NCBI RefSeq assembly: GCF_900197685.1
Contig: NZ_FZMF01000013.1
Location: 82,033 to 146,032 of the forward strand
Direction: 5' to 3'
Length of the DNA: 64,000 bases
From: Helicobacter baculiformis
GTDB lineage: Bacteria > Campylobacterota > Campylobacteria > Campylobacterales > Helicobacteraceae
The position numbers and the translations under genes were made by a program. Below are positions 1 to 8,703 of this stretch, piece after piece. Every line of letters begins with the position of its first letter. Position 1 is the first letter of the stretch. The notes below the pieces were generated by a model. It had not been told where the DNA came from. It worked only from the letters and a program-made list of their open reading frames with translations, and ran no database searches.

Positions 1-249
1 TGGGAAAACAATGGTGTCGCATTTATTATCCGCGATCGCCTTATTGAGCAACAACTCATAGATATTAGGATTAGAGGCATCATAGGGTATTTCTGTGGTG
101 ATCACAGGTCCTATATCAAAATCGCTGGTGCTGAAATACATTGTGTATCTAAAATCTGACACTTTAGCTGCTACAACAGCGGAGCAACCATTAAAAAACA
201 TAACCCCTAAAATCCCCCCTAATACAATTAACGACGCCTTCTTTAGCAT
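1..249 (-). CDS. Putative lipoprotein, 5' part only (runs off the window)
   Basis: The reverse strand is open from an ATG at 249 to the window edge, 83 codons without a stop. A strong ribosome site (AGGAGGG, 6-nt spacer) fixes the start. Residues 1-21 are a basic then hydrophobic signal sequence ending in MFFNGC, with Cys22 as the likely lipidated residue. The -3 residue is Phe rather than the usual Leu, so the lipobox is weak. The mature part (KVSDFRYTMYFSTSDFDIGP...) suggests an exported protein attached to a membrane. I do not recognise the family, and the C-terminal part lies outside the window. Confidence 0.6.
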   Translation of the reverse strand, partial: MLKKASLIVLGGILGVMFFNGCSAVVAAKVSDFRYTMYFSTSDFDIGPVITTEIPYDASNPNIYELLLNKAIADNKCDTIVFP

Positions 250-330
250 CGCGAACCCTCCTGATACACGATATTTATCAAAATACTAACTAGAAAATTC
301 TACCAAAAAATTTAAAACTCTTTAGCAGAA

Positions 331-375
331 ATCCCACTTAAGCAAACGCGATGCGTTTGTTTTAGCGGGTGGGAT
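331..375. repeat. Long imperfect palindrome, terminator or IS605-type end
   Basis: ATCCCAC (331-337) pairs with GTGGGAT (369-375), and inside it CAAACGC (343-349) pairs with GCGTTTG (353-359) around a GAT loop. The flanks look like 'agaaATCCCAC...GTGGGATgaatg', the layout of the subterminal hairpin at the right end of IS200/IS605-family elements. It lies in the 195-bp gap between the two leftmost genes, downstream of the Hop-like gene, so it could equally act as that gene's transcription terminator. Nothing else is visible in this gap. Confidence 0.5.
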
Positions 376-444
376 GAATGCCACTAATTCGTGTACAATA
401 CCCGCATACATTCGTATCCAGCGCAGGGCAGGTTTTTGACACTC

Positions 445-2412
445 TTAGCGCAAATCATCCTCTCTTGGAGGAAGAACAAGTTGATGGATCACTTCGCGTC
501 GAGTTCTGCTAGTCCGTTTTCCAAAAAGTCTCTCTAGCATGAAGTACACTTCAATGTTTGAGGGTTCGTTATTTATGAAATATGTAAAATCCTGATAACT
601 CATACGGAAAGGCGCACTTTTATACAAAGGCACTCTAACACCTAATTTATAAACCCATGCATTGTGCTGGTATCTTGTACCAAGATCAATAAAAGAGGTG
701 CATAAAACCCCATGCGTCGAATCTGCTGGTATCTTGGTGTTCATGAAATTGATTTTTTCTGTGAATCCTAAATAAACGCCTGCAAAATTCGTATTGGAGG
801 GATTGCTATCCACATAGAAATCTGCAAGCATATCCGCAGTTAATTGCATATAACCCACATTCAAATCTTTTAATGCAACAAAGCTAGGTGTTGGCACTAT
901 AAAGGAATATCCGCCAAGTGCAAGCACATCAAAGCCAAAATATTTGCTAAAAAACCGCTGGTAGCCAGCACCTCCGCCAACATTATAAGCCTTATTTGCA
1001 AAGAAGGTACTATTGACGGCATGGGAAACGGAGTTAATAAAGTTGGTAGTGGAAACACGTATGGGTGAAGAGGGCATGCTTGCAAAATGTGGCGTTTGGG
1101 TATTCGGAGCTGCAATCGTATATTTATGCGGGAGCGGGAAATATGTCGATGGGTTGCCTAGGATTGGTGAAAAACCGCTACCTGCTTGTTTTTGATCAAT
1201 AAAAGCCATATTGCCAGAGTAAACTTGTTGTAGCTGTGCCATGCATGCTAACATAGCAGTCTCATTCAGCAAACCCATGGCATGGAGATCCTCAATGATG
1301 CTAACTTCTTTTTGAAACCATGCTAGTATCTGCACCATTTTTGCATTGTCGATCTCGCCAAACTTATTAAAACTCTCTGTATTTGTAGCATGGATGTTGG
1401 GGAGACCAAAACTGGTTTGAAAACAGGTTTCTAATGGTTTATGAGGGTTTGTCGGGTCGCATTCCTTCGCTTTTTCTGTGCCTTGTTGCACACTGCTTTC
1501 ATAGCTTGATTCGCTGAGAATGTGTTGCATGTTTGAGTTGCTTGCAATTTCACCAAAGTCTTTTAAGAGATCTTGGAGTTGTGTTTTAAAGCTACTTGCC
1601 CCGCTTGCAGAAGATACTGGGCTTCCTAATTGAGACTTAATCTTATCGACAATGCTTTGGTATGTATTCAGATGTTCCGTCTGTGTCCGCAATTTATCTT
1701 GATAATTATTGTATTCTTCAATACCCTGAAGAATATTTGTTTCTTGTGTAATTGTTTCCGCTAGAGTGTTCTTCATGTTTTGAACAATGGATATAATCTG
1801 TTGCTTTTGGGAATTTGATATACTACCCGTGTCCTGCAAATTGGAAGAAGTTAGAGGAGTTGGAGGCACATCTCCCGCTTTGCTCAAGTCTTGGATTTTT
1901 TCAGCTTGTAAACTTAAATTTTGAAGCTTTGCTCGCAACTCCATTAACATATCAGGAAAGACAGAAAATCCATTGAGTTCTTGTTGCGCACTTGCAACCA
2001 ACGCATTAAACTCGTTAAATAATGCTTTGAGGAACACTTGATCAATGGGAGAACTAGGAATATTTTTCCCATTTTGTTGATCGTAGTCAACGGTTTGCCA
2101 AATTTTATCGAGTATCTTGTTCATCTGATTGATATTAGAAACCACTACCTCTTGTGTTTTTGCGGCATCAAAAAGTTTCCAAGATTGAATTGGCTCGGTC
2201 GTATTCCTTTGCGCACTTGCAGAAACATTTGAGATACCTGCAGTAGCGGCAATAAAAAAGCCATTCCGTGAGTCGTTCTCGATAATTTCTCGTTGGCAGG
2301 AGGTAAAAACAACACTTAGCATGCCGAGCACTATGAACATCTTTAAAAACGGAAGTTGTGTTTTTCTTCCCCTCTTTGTTGTCCGAGCAAGGCTAGATTT
2401 CAATGAAGCCAT
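445..2412 (-). CDS. Large Hop-like outer membrane protein
   Basis: The 655-aa product looks like a member of the large Helicobacter outer membrane protein families. A basic N-terminus and hydrophobic stretch (about residues 23-38) are followed by NGFFIAATAGISNVSASAQ, which resembles the Hop motif at the start of mature proteins. Residues 80-400 are rich in Gln, Asn, Ser and Leu heptad-like stretches, a helical passenger of the adhesin type. The last 200 residues alternate polar and aromatic residues, as in a beta-barrel (GYQRFFSKYFGFDVLALGGY and later strands). The likely last strand, IEVYFMLERLF, is followed by about 22 hydrophilic residues, which is unusual. The start is uncertain: no good ribosome site is seen at 2412, and an internal Met lies just before the hydrophobic stretch. 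A specific adhesin role cannot be assigned. Confidence 0.75.
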   Translation of the reverse strand: MASLKSSLARTTKRGRKTQLPFLKMFIVLGMLSVVFTSCQREIIENDSRNGFFIAATAGISNVSASAQRNTTEPIQSWKLFDAAKTQEVVVSNINQMNKILDKIWQTVDYDQQNGKNIPSSPIDQVFLKALFNEFNALVASAQQELNGFSVFPDMLMELRAKLQNLSLQAEKIQDLSKAGDVPPTPLTSSNLQDTGSISNSQKQQIISIVQNMKNTLAETITQETNILQGIEEYNNYQDKLRTQTEHLNTYQSIVDKIKSQLGSPVSSASGASSFKTQLQDLLKDFGEIASNSNMQHILSESSYESSVQQGTEKAKECDPTNPHKPLETCFQTSFGLPNIHATNTESFNKFGEIDNAKMVQILAWFQKEVSIIEDLHAMGLLNETAMLACMAQLQQVYSGNMAFIDQKQAGSGFSPILGNPSTYFPLPHKYTIAAPNTQTPHFASMPSSPIRVSTTNFINSVSHAVNSTFFANKAYNVGGGAGYQRFFSKYFGFDVLALGGYSFIVPTPSFVALKDLNVGYMQLTADMLADFYVDSNPSNTNFAGVYLGFTEKINFMNTKIPADSTHGVLCTSFIDLGTRYQHNAWVYKLGVRVPLYKSAPFRMSYQDFTYFINNEPSNIEVYFMLERLFGKRTSRTRREVIHQLVLPPREDDLR

Positions 2413-2684
2413 TAACTTAAAAACATTAACATCATTGCCATTTACCCACCTATCTGTATCACCACCTTCGCCCTCATGCCACAGACATTAAGGCCCCGCG
2501 CTATATCGAAGCGATGAAAAAACGACCGCCATATTCGGAATGTCCACAGAAAAACCATGGCAATTACCCAAGTTTTTAGAGCTCACAAAATAACTCCAAT
2601 CTCACGGCAACAAAACACACCGCCACACCCACCGCTCAGCCTATGCGATCATCTCAGCATAGCCTATCGACATACCCCCCATAA
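2413..2684. other. Intergenic stretch without a recognised gene
   Basis: About 270 bp between the start of the Hop-like gene and the IS605-type relic. No open frame with a credible ribosome site is seen on either strand. A short inverted repeat CTATGC/GCATAG occurs at 2641-2662. The stretch should contain the promoter of the Hop-like gene, but I see no clear TATAAT-type -10 box. If the adjacent relic once served as guide-RNA scaffold, its guide would be the first bases of this stretch, read on the reverse strand. Confidence 0.4.
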
Positions 2685-2862
2685 CTAAAGTTAGGGGATT
2701 CTAACTTTAGTGGAGATCGCGGCTTTAAACAGGGTAGCTCACTTTGGAGTCTTATGTTCCCTATTGCGGTTGGTTGATGCCCCAACCCCAAGGGTATTAC
2801 CCCTTGATTGCAACTTGGATATTAGCACGAGACTGTAAATCACTCGTTTTTGGGTATGCGGA
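2685..2862 (-). mobile_element. Relic of an IS200/IS605-type right end with omega-RNA-like scaffold
   Basis: Read on the reverse strand, the stretch ends in a perfect 10-bp inverted repeat with a 6-nt loop (CTAAAGTTAG 2685-2694, CTAACTTTAG 2701-2710), then TTATGGGGGGTATGTC. This is the form of the subterminal hairpin and right boundary of Helicobacter IS605-family elements. Upstream are smaller hairpins (GGTTG/CAACC at 2772-2787, AAGGG/CCCTT at 2790-2805) and a conserved-looking run, AACCGCAATAGGGAACATAA. TnpB guide RNAs (omega-RNA) are known to come from this part of such elements. No tnpA or tnpB remains, because the next gene ends at 2863. The family assignment comes from recognition, not a search. 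Confidence 0.6.
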
Positions 2863-3438
2863 TTAAAAAAGGTAAGCGTAAGAAGCGACCCAGTAGAAAG
2901 CCCACAGGCTTAAAGCGGGATTTTTGGTCGAATGTATCTGACCAAAGGGGAGCTTGATTCCTAGTTCCACGCGATGTTGTTTTTCAATTGTGCCTCCCAC
3001 GCCTAAGTTAAGCACTCCATTATAGCCCATAAAACTACGCGCGCTCACGGAACTATCTAAAGTTTGCGCGCTTTGGAAATATCCCAAGCCCAAGCCTAAA
3101 TAAGTACCCACGATCATCTTCTTGGACAAGCGGTAAAAATCATTGATCATATCCACATTAACACTTAGAAAGGAATAGACATTAGTGTGTAAGGCGGTGG
3201 GTCTAAGCGCCATAATGTACCCTATATCTGTTCTAACGGAGATGTATTTATGGGCATTAAATTGATATCCCCCACAAATCCCCCATAAAAAGTTATTTTG
3301 CCAGGGCGCAGGCGCGAATCGGGCACTTTGGAATCCCGTCATTACCCCAACAAAAATTTTGCTTTTAGAGCGAGTTTGTTCTGTTGTGGCATCAGCAATA
3401 CCCGCTATACACAAGAATCCTAATGCCCATCTTTTCAT
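2863..3438 (-). CDS. Small outer membrane beta-barrel protein next to hefC
   Basis: A 191-aa protein with a cleavable signal peptide (MKRWALGFLCIAGIADA, cut near residue 17). Its body is made of short alternating strands (IFVGVMTGFQSARF, GVLNLGVGG, VELGIKLPFG) and it ends in ...SYAYLF, a terminal Phe as required for beta-barrel insertion. It probably sits in the outer membrane as a small barrel of about eight strands. Its ATG overlaps the hefC stop codon by 4 bp (ATGA), so it is translated as the last gene of the hef operon. H. pylori has a small envelope protein gene at the corresponding place after hefC (HP0608, from memory). A role in efflux is only suggested by position. Confidence 0.7.
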   Translation of the reverse strand: MKRWALGFLCIAGIADATTEQTRSKSKIFVGVMTGFQSARFAPAPWQNNFLWGICGGYQFNAHKYISVRTDIGYIMALRPTALHTNVYSFLSVNVDMINDFYRLSKKMIVGTYLGLGLGYFQSAQTLDSSVSARSFMGYNGVLNLGVGGTIEKQHRVELGIKLPFGQIHSTKNPALSLWAFYWVASYAYLF

Positions 3439-6400
3439 GGAGCGTCTTTGTAAAACTTCTTGAGTTTGTCATCTAGGGGAGCTAAGAGACGATAAAAGAT
3501 AGGGACGACCAAAAGACTAAGCATCATGGATACGAGTAACCCCCCGCTCATGGCGATCCCAATGGGGGATTTCATACCAGCGCCCTGCCCTACAGATAGA
3601 GCTAAGGGCAACATGCCGCATACCATCGCAATTGTCGTCATGAGAATCGGGCGTAGACGCAATTCTCCAGCTAAAACAATGGCTTGTACGATCCCATGCC
3701 CTTCTTTGCGCTTTTCATTGGCAATATCAATGAGTAGGGTGGCATTTTTGCCCACCATGCCAATGAGCAAGACCAAGCCCATAAGCGAAAACATGCTTAA
3801 AGGTTGATGCGCCAAACCTAGGGCAAAGAACGCCCCTGAAAAACTCAAGGGCATGGTGATCATGATGATCAAAGGTTCTAAAAGCGATTCATAGAGCGCT
3901 GCTAAAATCATGTAAATAAGCGCAAAAGCGGTAGCCACTGCCACCATAAAAGCTTGATTGGTTTCCTTCAAATTATTGGCTTCGCCTGTAAAGGTGAAAT
4001 TAGCCCCTTTTGCTAACCACTCAGGTGCATGTGCCTCCACTGCTTTTAAGATAGTGCCTAGAGAAACACCCTTATCCTTAGCAGGTTGCCCATAGACCGT
4101 AACACTGCGCTGGCGGTTGTAGCGCGTAATATTGAAAGCTACTTTGCTCTCCACCACCTCCACCAATCCATCCAAGAACATCAATTCCCCATACTTGTTC
4201 CTCACCTGGAGGCGTTTAATGTCCGCAATACTTGTTTTTTTATTTCTAGGAACACGGATAATAATATCATATTCGCGCCCATGTTCCTTGAAATAGCTTA
4301 CTTGATTTTCTCCTGAGAACGCGTTATTCACTACAGCGCTAATTTCTTGAGCACTCACGCCGTATTTATTGGTGTTTTGGCGCAACACTTTGAGTTGGTA
4401 TTGAGTTTGGTAATCGGAAGTGTTGGTGTGATAAGAGCCAAACTTGCCCTTCATTTCAGGGCTTTCTAGTAAAAACTTCCTCAGATTTTCTACGCTTTGA
4501 TCCACTGCTTCCTGATTAGCTGCATAAATAAAGACTTGGAAAGAAGAGTTATCTCCCCCGCCAATCAAAGCCACATCAGCAAGGTTAATTGAAACGAACT
4601 CTTGTCCAATCCCTAATGCATAAAACTTAGCGCGCAACTCCTTCATAACCACGAATTGGTTTTTAGTCCGCTTGTCTAAACTTTTTAGCTGTACAAAAAA
4701 CTTACCCTGAAAAATGCGTTGCACGCTTCCATAGCCAATCTGCATGGTTTCAAATTCTACACTGGGATCTTCCTCAATAACCTTTTGCAAGCGTCTCATC
4801 TTCTCTTCCATGCTTGCCAAGCTAATATCGGTGTTAGCACGCACAAAGATGTAAAACATGCCCCGATCTTCTTTGAGCATAAAATCCATACCCAATTTAC
4901 CCGCTACATGCAACGAACCTGCAAAAATTCCTAAGACTAACAGCCCAATGATCAGCTTATGGTTTAAAATCCAAGTGAGCATCTTTGCATAAGTGCTTTC
5001 CATTTTCTTAAAAAAAGGCTCAGTATAATGGTAGAATTTGGATTGTTTGGGGCTCACAAGGATGGAGCTAAGCATAGGAATCACGCTCACAACGACTATA
5101 TAGGAAATAGCAATTGCTAGCGCGACCGTGATTCCAAAGCTTTGGAAAAAGCGTCCCACAATCCCGCTCATGTCGCTGATGGGAATAAAGACCGACAAAA
5201 GCATAGCAGAGATGGCAATAATCGCAAAGCCGATCTCGCGCACCCCCTCATAACTCGCGCTTTTTTTATCCATACCCGCTTCTAATTTTTTATGGATATT
5301 CTCGATCACCACAATCGCATCATCGATAATAATCCCGATAGAAAGCGTGAGCGCGACCATTGTTAACATGTTTAGAGAAAAGCCAATCCAATTAATGAGT
5401 GCAAAAGTGCCCATAATGGAAATAGGGATACTTACCGCTGAAACTAGAGTGATAGAAAAATTCCTTAAAAACACCAAGACAACCAAAACCGCTAAAATTC
5501 CCCCTAGAACGAGGTCAAATTCGATATCTTTAATAGAGTGGCGGATAAAACTTGTGGTGTCCAAAAAAGGGCGAATATCATAGCCCACACTCATGGCTTT
5601 GATGGTTTTGAGCTCTTTAAAAACAGCATCTACAATCTCAATTTCATTAGCGCCTGCGATTTTTTGCACTTCCAAAATAACACCAGGCTCACGCTGGTAG
5701 CTGGCATAGGAACTATCTTCATCCACCCCCCATTGGATCGTGGCAATATCCCCTAGACGCACATGGTTACTTAGTTGGATATTGGCTAAATCGCTAATTT
5801 TGTAGCTATTGGCATTAACTAAAATAGAGTAATTTTTATCCGTACCAACGATGCGCCCTCCGTCCATCTCTAAATTTTGAGTTTTAAGCGTATTGTAGAG
5901 ATCGGTATAGGTCAATCCATATTTGTTCATCAGACTAGGATCGGCGTAAATACGCACTTGTCTTTCTTGAAAACCATTGAGTTGCACCCCACCTACGCCC
6001 TTGATCGTTTGCAACAAAGGTTTGACCACATTTTTAGCGTGATCGTTGATTTGGGCGATAGATTTCTCTTGGCTACTTAAAAAGAGTGAGATGATAGCCT
6101 GCCCATTGGTGTCGAACTTGTCAATAGAGGGCTTATGGATGCTTGGATCGTCAAAGCGTACCGAAGAAACTTTATTGATAATATCGTTGAGTCCTACACT
6201 AATTGGTTTTTCCAGCTCAAATTCCACCACAACGATGCTGACATTTCTAGCACTATTAGAGGTAACTTTTTTGATTCCATCAACCCCCATCACCGCTTCT
6301 TCGATCCTATCTGTGACCTTGCTTTCAATAATGTCCGCACTCGCGCCCGGGTAAATGGTCTTAACCACCACAATAGGAAAGTCAATATTGGGAAAAAGGG

Positions 6401-6497
6401 CTACGCTAATTTTTTTAAGTCCCATCGTTCCAAAAAAAACAATCACCAATGCAAACATCAAAGTTGTAATGGGTCTTTGAATAGCTACCTTGTACAC
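3435..6497 (-). CDS. hefC: RND efflux pump inner-membrane transporter HefC
   Basis: The 1020-aa product has the full length and layout of an AcrB/CusA-class RND permease. One N-terminal membrane helix (residues 10-28) is followed by a periplasmic porter loop, helices 2-6 (about 330-490), a second loop, and helices 8-12 at the C-terminus. The motif GIIIDDAIVVIENIHK in helix 4 carries the paired Asp residues of the proton relay. It uses proton-motive force to export drugs, bile salts or metals through HefB and HefA. It is the third gene of hefA-hefB-hefC, 8 bp after hefB. Its 3' end overlaps the small outer membrane protein gene. Substrate range cannot be read from the sequence. Confidence 0.93.
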   Translation of the reverse strand: MYKVAIQRPITTLMFALVIVFFGTMGLKKISVALFPNIDFPIVVVKTIYPGASADIIESKVTDRIEEAVMGVDGIKKVTSNSARNVSIVVVEFELEKPISVGLNDIINKVSSVRFDDPSIHKPSIDKFDTNGQAIISLFLSSQEKSIAQINDHAKNVVKPLLQTIKGVGGVQLNGFQERQVRIYADPSLMNKYGLTYTDLYNTLKTQNLEMDGGRIVGTDKNYSILVNANSYKISDLANIQLSNHVRLGDIATIQWGVDEDSSYASYQREPGVILEVQKIAGANEIEIVDAVFKELKTIKAMSVGYDIRPFLDTTSFIRHSIKDIEFDLVLGGILAVLVVLVFLRNFSITLVSAVSIPISIMGTFALINWIGFSLNMLTMVALTLSIGIIIDDAIVVIENIHKKLEAGMDKKSASYEGVREIGFAIIAISAMLLSVFIPISDMSGIVGRFFQSFGITVALAIAISYIVVVSVIPMLSSILVSPKQSKFYHYTEPFFKKMESTYAKMLTWILNHKLIIGLLVLGIFAGSLHVAGKLGMDFMLKEDRGMFYIFVRANTDISLASMEEKMRRLQKVIEEDPSVEFETMQIGYGSVQRIFQGKFFVQLKSLDKRTKNQFVVMKELRAKFYALGIGQEFVSINLADVALIGGGDNSSFQVFIYAANQEAVDQSVENLRKFLLESPEMKGKFGSYHTNTSDYQTQYQLKVLRQNTNKYGVSAQEISAVVNNAFSGENQVSYFKEHGREYDIIIRVPRNKKTSIADIKRLQVRNKYGELMFLDGLVEVVESKVAFNITRYNRQRSVTVYGQPAKDKGVSLGTILKAVEAHAPEWLAKGANFTFTGEANNLKETNQAFMVAVATAFALIYMILAALYESLLEPLIIMITMPLSFSGAFFALGLAHQPLSMFSLMGLVLLIGMVGKNATLLIDIANEKRKEGHGIVQAIVLAGELRLRPILMTTIAMVCGMLPLALSVGQGAGMKSPIGIAMSGGLLVSMMLSLLVVPIFYRLLAPLDDKLKKFYKDAP

Positions 6498-6505
6498 AAA
6501 TCCCC

Positions 6506-7207
6506 CTACTTAATAAAGCCGTCCCCAAAGATTCCGGGACGCAAATTACTTTGTGCAGGCAATAGGGCTTCTGCGCTTACTTTGCGCGTTTTCACATCAA
6601 TTGTTGGATAAATCTTGGTGATCACAGCTTTAAAGTTGTTGCCTCCCCCATCGACACTATAAAAGAAACTATCTCCTACCTTAACTTCATGGATATAACG
6701 CGAATCAAATTCTAAGACCATTTTTAATTTCTTACTCACCAGTCTAAAGAGAAGCGTATTATTAGCGTTCATGCCCTCGCCTAGTTCGATATTCTTACTG
6801 GCAATAACCCCATCAAAAGGAGCTTTTAAGATAGTCTTTTCCACCACCGCTAGGGCGTAATTACGATCAAACTCTAATTTTTTATAGTCTGCATAATATT
6901 TATCCAGCGTATTTTTATCAATCGCTCCGCCAATCTTCTTATAGCGTTCGTATTGCTTTTGCATGAAGTTATATTGCTGTGTGATAGAGTCAACCTGAGA
7001 CTTTTTATCTTTATTGTAAAGCGTGAGTAAGATATCCCCTTTTTTAACCTTGCCCCCCACATCAACATAGATTGCATCCACAATTCCCGAAGAATCTAAA
7101 GTTAAGTTTGCATCTTCCAACGCTTCCACATTAAAAACCGCATACACCTCTTTAGCCCCAAGCCCCACAAATAGCAGTAGGACGCATAAAATAGTTCTCA
7201 TGATCAA
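6506..7207 (-). CDS. hefB: RND efflux periplasmic adaptor (membrane fusion protein) HefB
   Basis: A 233-aa protein with an N-terminal signal sequence (MRTILCVLLLFVGLGAKEVYA). It has a lipoyl-type half motif (SGIVDAIYVDVGGKVKKGDI) near residues 40-60, a short coiled-coil hairpin rich in Lys, Gln and Tyr, the second lipoyl half (APFDGVIASKNIELGEGM) and a beta-barrel domain. It is short for an adaptor (often 350-400 aa), as is usual for HefB. It should bridge HefC in the inner membrane and HefA in the outer membrane. It lies 3 bp after hefA and 8 bp before hefC, so the three are co-transcribed. MIMRT offers two starts; the second Met is equally possible. Confidence 0.88.
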   Translation of the reverse strand: MIMRTILCVLLLFVGLGAKEVYAVFNVEALEDANLTLDSSGIVDAIYVDVGGKVKKGDILLTLYNKDKKSQVDSITQQYNFMQKQYERYKKIGGAIDKNTLDKYYADYKKLEFDRNYALAVVEKTILKAPFDGVIASKNIELGEGMNANNTLLFRLVSKKLKMVLEFDSRYIHEVKVGDSFFYSVDGGGNNFKAVITKIYPTIDVKTRKVSAEALLPAQSNLRPGIFGDGFIK

Positions 7208-7210
7208 TCC

Positions 7211-8578
7211 TTAGCGCACATAATCTTGAATATGATGTCCGCTGTAAAAAATATAATTGGCCTTTTGCATTTCGTAATTATTCAGAGATTGGTTATAGAT
7301 CACCTCCGCATCAAAGCGCGTGCGCAATGCTCTCAAATAAGTAGTGAAATCTACAAGGTTTGCATTGTATTTTTTCTTGATACTTTCATAAGAAAGGGTT
7401 GCAGATTTCAAACTAGCTTCTGAACTACGGATTTTAGAGCGTGCCATGTCTAGAGATTTGCGGTAAAGCTGTTCATCTTTTTGCTGTTCTAACTTCTTAT
7501 ATGTGAGATTTTTTTCTTGGGCGAGTTGCCCTAAGCGGATAGACTGCTTTTGTAAGCTAAGTCCAATATCACTAAACAAATCTAAACTCACCACAATTGA
7601 CACGGTGTTTTGCTGGTTGGGAAAGAGGTTACCTAGTCTATTGCCAACACCTCGTGCAAAGGCAGGTTTTTGGATGTAATATTGCCAATCATCGGTCAAA
7701 TCAATACTGGGATAATAATTAAGCTGTTTGTTTTGGTAGTGAATAGCTGTGATCTGCTCCCTGAGTGAACGCAAATCAGCGCGTTCTCTAATGCCTAAAT
7801 TGGGTTCTAAAATTGTAGTGCGCTTCAAGGAGGGAATTTTAGAATTGGTCAGGTATTCTAAGGTGAGACGATTCTGCTCAATAGCAAATTCCATATCTGT
7901 AATATCATTCTGACTGAGTGCGCCTTGTGCCTTAGCGCTCTCTAAATTGTCAATGGTTGTCAAACCCTGATCGAAGAGCTGGCTAGTGCGTTTGATATCT
8001 GCGCGCAATTCGGCTAATTTGCGCTTAAGCGCTACAAGCTGAGCCATGTTGTTGAAATACTGGTAGTATTGTTGCACTACCTGTAAGTAAATACTCTGTC
8101 TAGTGTATTCCATGCTAGCAGCACTAGAGCGGTAGGTGGCAGACTTTTCCTTAACCCCGTTGATCGTGCTAAAGCCCTTAAAAAGATTGAGATCTAACTT
8201 AGTATTGAGCAATTGCATATCATATTCGGGAAAATCTAGAGTGTTCCTGTTGCGGTGGTTAAAGGTGTAGTTGCTATTGAGGGTGGGCAAGAAAGCCGCC
8301 TTAGCAATGGTATGATTTTTAAGTGCCTGACTCACCTGTAGTTGGGCTGCTTGTAAAGAGTAGTTATTATTTGCGTTTTTAATCAGCTCAGCTAAGCCCA
8401 AAGCTCCGCCGGTGGTGGTGGCAAACTTTTTTTCCTCCATCGCTTCTAATTCTTGAACTCCCAAAGCCAGCGTGCCTGTGGGGTGGTATGTTTCTAACTC
8501 TAGGGCATGTAAAAATGCCCCAAAAATCCACCAGTATAGCCATAAAAAAACCCTAAAATACAAGGCTAAACTCCGCAT
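7211..8578 (-). CDS. hefA: TolC-like outer membrane efflux protein HefA
   Basis: The 455-aa length and two-fold repeated helix-rich pattern fit the outer membrane factor (TolC/OEP) family. A signal peptide occupies roughly residues 1-25 (FLWLYWWIFGAFLHA). Two long helical hairpin regions follow (about 60-230 and 265-440), with typical phrases such as KAAFLPTLNSNYTF and NYYPSIDLTDDW where the strands begin. It forms the outer membrane duct for the HefB-HefC pump and is the promoter-proximal gene of the operon. It begins only about 20 bp downstream of the tRNA-Arg gene on the same strand, so read-through from the tRNA or HU transcript may contribute to expression. Confidence 0.92.
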   Translation of the reverse strand: MRSLALYFRVFLWLYWWIFGAFLHALELETYHPTGTLALGVQELEAMEEKKFATTTGGALGLAELIKNANNNYSLQAAQLQVSQALKNHTIAKAAFLPTLNSNYTFNHRNRNTLDFPEYDMQLLNTKLDLNLFKGFSTINGVKEKSATYRSSAASMEYTRQSIYLQVVQQYYQYFNNMAQLVALKRKLAELRADIKRTSQLFDQGLTTIDNLESAKAQGALSQNDITDMEFAIEQNRLTLEYLTNSKIPSLKRTTILEPNLGIRERADLRSLREQITAIHYQNKQLNYYPSIDLTDDWQYYIQKPAFARGVGNRLGNLFPNQQNTVSIVVSLDLFSDIGLSLQKQSIRLGQLAQEKNLTYKKLEQQKDEQLYRKSLDMARSKIRSSEASLKSATLSYESIKKKYNANLVDFTTYLRALRTRFDAEVIYNQSLNNYEMQKANYIFYSGHHIQDYVR

Positions 8579-8597
8579 AAAATATTTTGCATTGTGA

Positions 8598-8674
8598 TGG
8601 TGTCCTCGGCGGGATTTGAACCCACGACCTTACGATTAGGAATCGTACGCTCTATCCAACTGAGCTACAAGGAC
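8598..8674 (-). tRNA. tRNA-Arg (anticodon CCU)
   Basis: On the reverse strand GTCCTTG (5' acceptor) pairs with CGAGGAC. The D arm AGCTCAGTTGGATAGAGC, the anticodon stem TACGA/TCGTA enclosing loop TTCCTAA (anticodon CCT, reading AGG), and the T arm GTGGGTTCGAATCCCGC are all standard. The discriminator base is A, and the 3' CCA is encoded (8598-8600). There is no long variable arm. It lies between HU and hefA on the same strand. Confidence 0.96.
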
Positions 8675-8680
8675 TTAAGG

Positions 8681-8696
8681 GCACCCTCAAGGGTGC
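8681..8696 (-). terminator. Hairpin between HU and tRNA-Arg
   Basis: GCACCCT (8681-8687) and AGGGTGC (8690-8696) form a perfect 7-bp stem with a 2-nt loop. It sits between the HU stop codon and the tRNA-Arg 5' end. No T-run follows on the reverse strand, so it may be an RNA processing or 3'-end stabilising hairpin rather than an intrinsic terminator. Confidence 0.45.
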
Positions 8697-8703
8697 ATGG
8701 AAG

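Noticed and set aside
95..289. Forward 64-aa frame at the left edge
   Set aside because: It is antisense to the partial lipoprotein gene, which has a signal sequence and a strong ribosome site.
6046..6611. Forward frames of 102 and 158 aa opposite hefC/hefB
   Set aside because: They lie antisense to well-supported RND pump genes and have no family features or ribosome sites.
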